Shown one piece after another: positions 61,267 through 64,000 of a stretch of DNA of 64,000 nt; position 1 is the first letter of the stretch, and each line of letters begins with the position of its first letter. Source of the stretch: Entonaema liquescens (Eukaryota; Ascomycota; Sordariomycetes; Xylariales; Xylariaceae); NCBI GenBank assembly GCA_902805475.1, contig CADCSX010000006.1, positions 930,001 to 994,000 on the forward strand, in the 5' to 3' direction. The position numbers were made by a program, and so were the translations under genes. The notes under the pieces were generated by a model. That model saw only the letters and a program-made list of their open reading frames with translations, ran no database searches and was not told the DNA's origin.

Positions 61267-61686
61267 TAAGCAGGATCTGCCGCTTGCACTCATAATGCAA
61301 TACACATGACCGAAAACAACGATAGTAACAGCAAAAGCATAGCGTTATCACAGGGCAGGTTTTAAGCATGGAATATGTCAAAGTACTCGATACTACAGGT
61401 AGAGGGCGCAGCATGGGACATGGATAATGGGAATTCTTGCGTGCACGCAGCCCGAAGGCATTAGAGAGGTTCGCCAAGCACGACGTCATGTTTTTTTTTT
61501 TTGTTGCCAAAGTTGGGCCAAAAAAAAAGAAAAAGAGAAAGTTTAATAGGGCGCGCTTCGAATCAAGGTCTATTACGGATTAGAAAGTTACGGTTCTGCC
61601 TGATGTGCGTAGGTAATGGAAAGCATGTGTATGGATTAACGGATAGCTCGCCCCCCCTTTTTACCGCAGCTTATAGACACAGGGCT
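61267..61686. other. 3' flanks of DDI1 and RRP8
   Basis: 420 bp between convergent genes, with a T-run of ten bases near 61493-61502 and an A-rich run just after. No gene seen. Confidence 0.5.
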
Positions 61687-63222
61687 TCAAAATAGAGCTC
61701 TCATCCACAGTATTTTGGTCCCCTCTGCTTCGATGAACTTGACTCCGTTTTTCTTAGGTCCTGCGCCACGTGTAGTAGATTCCTTGGAGGGGGCAATAGC
61801 GCTCTTGCCGACGGTTGGTGATGCTGCTTTGATGAAGTGCATCTTGACGAACATCTTGTTCCTCAAGTCAACCGCGCCTTGTAAAACGAAGCCTCTCTTC
61901 CGTAGAGCTTCGACGAATGCGGAAACATCGGTTTCTTCACGCTTGTCATCCGCACCATCAACCTCGACAGCCAGCGCTGTCTCATCCTCCTCTCCATCCG
62001 GGCCCTCTACATCCCGTGCCTTCCCCTTCTTTCCTAGAGTCTTCCTCCTATTTCCCACGCTATGCGTAACCGGCGCCCCATTCTTACCGCCCTTGCCCTT
62101 GCCCACGAGCCCGAAGCGGCTCTTGATCTCGGCAACCCACAGCTCGCCCTTCCAGTGGAGGATGCGATACGCCTCGTCGACGAAGTCGAGCCAGTTGGTG
62201 CCCATGAGGGCGAGGCAGAAGATGACGACGTCGGCGGCGCCGTCGGCGAGCGGCAGGTTGGCGATGTCGGCGCGCGTGACGAGCGGGCTCGGGCTCTGCA
62301 GGTCGAAGCTCAGGACGTCGAGACGCAGCTTCTTCTTCTCGGGCTGCAGGGCCTCGGCGAGCTTGGCGTCCCCGCAGCCCAGGTCTGCGATCGTGCAGAT
62401 GCCGTTGGTGCGCGGCAGGGCGGTGACGCCGGAGGAGGAAGAGTTAGGGGCAGGAGGGCCGTGCTTGGACCGTTGGGGAGCCTTCTGCCGCCCCCGCAGC
62501 TTGATGTCCTTGATGTACCCCTCCACGGGGTTCTCCGGCCACACGTCAACCTGCCGCCGGAACCCCTCGTGGTACTCCTGGAACATCTCGGGCGAGTCTT
62601 CGAATAGCTTGAAGGCGTCGGCGGACGGCTTGGTGTATAGGGTTTCGTTAAGATGGCGGAATCGCGCGGACACGAGTTTTTCCCTCATGGCGGCTTGTAG
62701 GGGTGTCAGTTTTGGCGCGGCGGCTGCTGGAGCAGAGGTCTTGCTGCTCTCTTTTCCATCTGTCTTTTCCCTATCGCCATTTTCCTTCTCATCCTTGGAC
62801 TTCTTTTTCTTGTCCTTCTTTGCCTCCTTACCTGGTGTAGCATCATGTGACCCCGAGGTTGTCTTGTCATCATTTCCATCCGCCGTTACAGGGCCTTCCG
62901 TGGCGTTCTCGCTGGCTTCCTTCTCCCTTAACTTCTTCAGCTTCTTCTTTTCCTTCAGGGTCATCTTCTTGCCATGTCTCCGCTTGTCTTCCGAGTTTTC
63001 ACCACTCTGGTCGTTGTCAGATTTGGCCTTCTTCCCCGACCTTCCCTCAATAACCCGTTCCCACAGGTCCGCCACATTGGACGAGTTGACATTGCCTGGC
63101 GTAGATGATGGCCTCTTACGCTTGTTTGACTTCTGAGATTCATCTTGAGTCGCTTTTGGAGCGTTTGTAGTCTCAGGTTTGAGACTGTCCGCGGATACGG
63201 ACCAGCCTGGTACAGCAAACAT
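61687..63222 (-). CDS. RRP8: 25S rRNA adenine-N(1)-methyltransferase Rrp8
   Basis: A single exon of 511 residues. The frame is open to a TTG at 63231, but the first ATG is 63222 (MFAVPGWSV). A Lys/Ser/Glu-rich N-terminus with nuclear and nucleolar targeting runs (GKKAKSD, KEKKKLKKLREKE) precedes LTPLQAAMREKLVSARFRHLNE, the start of the conserved Rrp8 region. The SAM-binding motif ADLGCGDAKLAE is at residues 279-290, followed by FDLQSPSPLVTRADIANLPL and WLDFVDEAYRILHWKGELWVAEIKSRF-type motifs. Between strands lies an unusual charged insert (KARDVEGPDGEEDE). The enzyme makes the m1A mark on 25S rRNA in the nucleolus and also supports early processing. The C-terminal extension (KFIEAEGTKILW) is longer than in yeast. 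Confidence 0.94.
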   Translation of the reverse strand: MFAVPGWSVSADSLKPETTNAPKATQDESQKSNKRKRPSSTPGNVNSSNVADLWERVIEGRSGKKAKSDNDQSGENSEDKRRHGKKMTLKEKKKLKKLREKEASENATEGPVTADGNDDKTTSGSHDATPGKEAKKDKKKKSKDEKENGDREKTDGKESSKTSAPAAAAPKLTPLQAAMREKLVSARFRHLNETLYTKPSADAFKLFEDSPEMFQEYHEGFRRQVDVWPENPVEGYIKDIKLRGRQKAPQRSKHGPPAPNSSSSGVTALPRTNGICTIADLGCGDAKLAEALQPEKKKLRLDVLSFDLQSPSPLVTRADIANLPLADGAADVVIFCLALMGTNWLDFVDEAYRILHWKGELWVAEIKSRFGLVGKGKGGKNGAPVTHSVGNRRKTLGKKGKARDVEGPDGEEDETALAVEVDGADDKREETDVSAFVEALRKRGFVLQGAVDLRNKMFVKMHFIKAASPTVGKSAIAPSKESTTRGAGPKKNGVKFIEAEGTKILWMRALF

Positions 63223-64000
63223 CTTAGTCAAAATACTAATAGTCGTGGCAATTTAATAGATTTCTCTTTTAAAATTTGTTAATGATCAAGATCTTAGATT
63301 TGGAATGAGTTCTGTTAAAAAATGGCTTACAGAAGTCGAGTAGAAAGTTTTGGAGTAAGTAAATCGTCTGAACTTTTTTGCAGGGATCACTAGTGCAGGA
63401 ACTTAGAAGTACATAGGTACTACGTCCCTTAGGACTTGGCGAAGTTGAGATACCAGCAATATTTTCCGTCACGTGCGTATTAGTGCATAGATGCATAGTT
63501 GCATAGCCTCTGTCAACTTTAAAGTGTTAGACAAATGCGCAGATGAAAGTCCCAAATCGAGCATCTTTTCTTCCAGGTAAATATACTTATAATTTATTGA
63601 TTGCATGCAATATACCAGCTCCCCCAATCAAGTTTCCTACCGATATTTTCTTTGAGGCTCATTGCCCTATGATCGCCACAAACATGCTCGGTTGAAATTG
63701 CCGAAGTCACTCCTTGCCTCCCATTTAGAATGAGCCTCATTTTCATATACAGTAGGTAAGAATATCAGAATCGTTGGATCATCAATATTAAACACGGCAT
63801 CCCTATTACTTCGATGGTTATTATTCGCTTAGCAGTTCCTATCGTGACTTATCAATCTACCCAAATATGTCTGCTTTTCATAGATTACCACGCACCAAGC
63901 AAGATACCTAGGCCAGGTGAGTACTGGGATGTAACCAGTAACTAATATATAGCTTCAATCTAGTACATTATGTACGATAAACCGAACCCCACATGAGGCT
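63223..64000. other. Right edge, non-coding
   Basis: Upstream side of RRP8, A/T-rich, with scattered AGGTA elements and no supportable gene. The window ends here, so any gene starting beyond is not seen. Confidence 0.5.

Noticed and set aside
61715..63136. 473-codon open frame on the plus strand opposite RRP8
   Set aside because: It is a shadow of the Lys/Ser-rich RRP8 gene. Its translation is Ser/Phe-rich low complexity with no family features, while the minus strand has clear Rrp8 motifs.
1..64000. tRNA, rRNA, CRISPR array or intact transposon
   Set aside because: I scanned for B-box-like GGTTCRANTCC patterns, regular spacer arrays and transposase or reverse transcriptase motifs and found none convincing. 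DDI1 has a retropepsin domain but is a cellular gene.

Overview
The window is nuclear DNA from a filamentous ascomycete (Pezizomycotina, most likely Sordariomycetes). Genes are split by short introns (about 47-150 nt) with GTAAGT or GTATGT donors and CTAAC-like branch sites. The window also has a divergent pair of myosin-like chitin synthases, HET and NACHT proteins, two DUF3176 proteins, and one repeat pair whose differences look like repeat-induced point mutation (RIP). The class-level assignment is inference; I could run no search.

Layout. 0.7-2.2 kb: an unusual CAX-type cation/proton exchanger. 3.9-12 kb: accessory DNA with a DUF3176 membrane protein, a cluster of small hairpins, a HET-domain gene with disturbed reading frame, and a small membrane protein interrupted by an in-frame amber codon. 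12.9-20 kb: conserved genes for BMS1, a 71-residue I9-type proteinase inhibitor, and a mitochondrial dehydrogenase kinase. 21.2-36.1 kb: two chitin synthases with myosin-like heads, transcribed away from each other from a shared 3.7 kb intergenic region. 36.6-38.2 kb: a two-domain chromate transporter.

39.7-57.3 kb is a second accessory block. It holds another DUF3176 protein, an amidohydrolase, an AYR1-like short-chain reductase, a NACHT STAND protein, a membrane protein with a putative permuted papain-like core, a DUF2235 hydrolase, and a protein kinase fused to a helix-hairpin-helix-like N-terminal domain. 57.3-59.8 kb is non-coding and carries the RIP-like repeat pair and a minisatellite. 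59.8-63.2 kb returns to conserved genes: DDI1, whose start codon is split by an intron, and RRP8, converging on it.

Working together: BMS1 and RRP8 both act in nucleolar ribosome production. The two chitin synthases probably act as a pair in hyphal wall synthesis. The NACHT, papain-like, DUF2235, HET and kinase genes are families linked to non-self recognition or signalling in fungi, but a joint function is only a hypothesis. Exon boundaries were placed by hand from splice signals and reading-frame continuity; totals divisible by three support them for all multi-exon genes except the HET gene.
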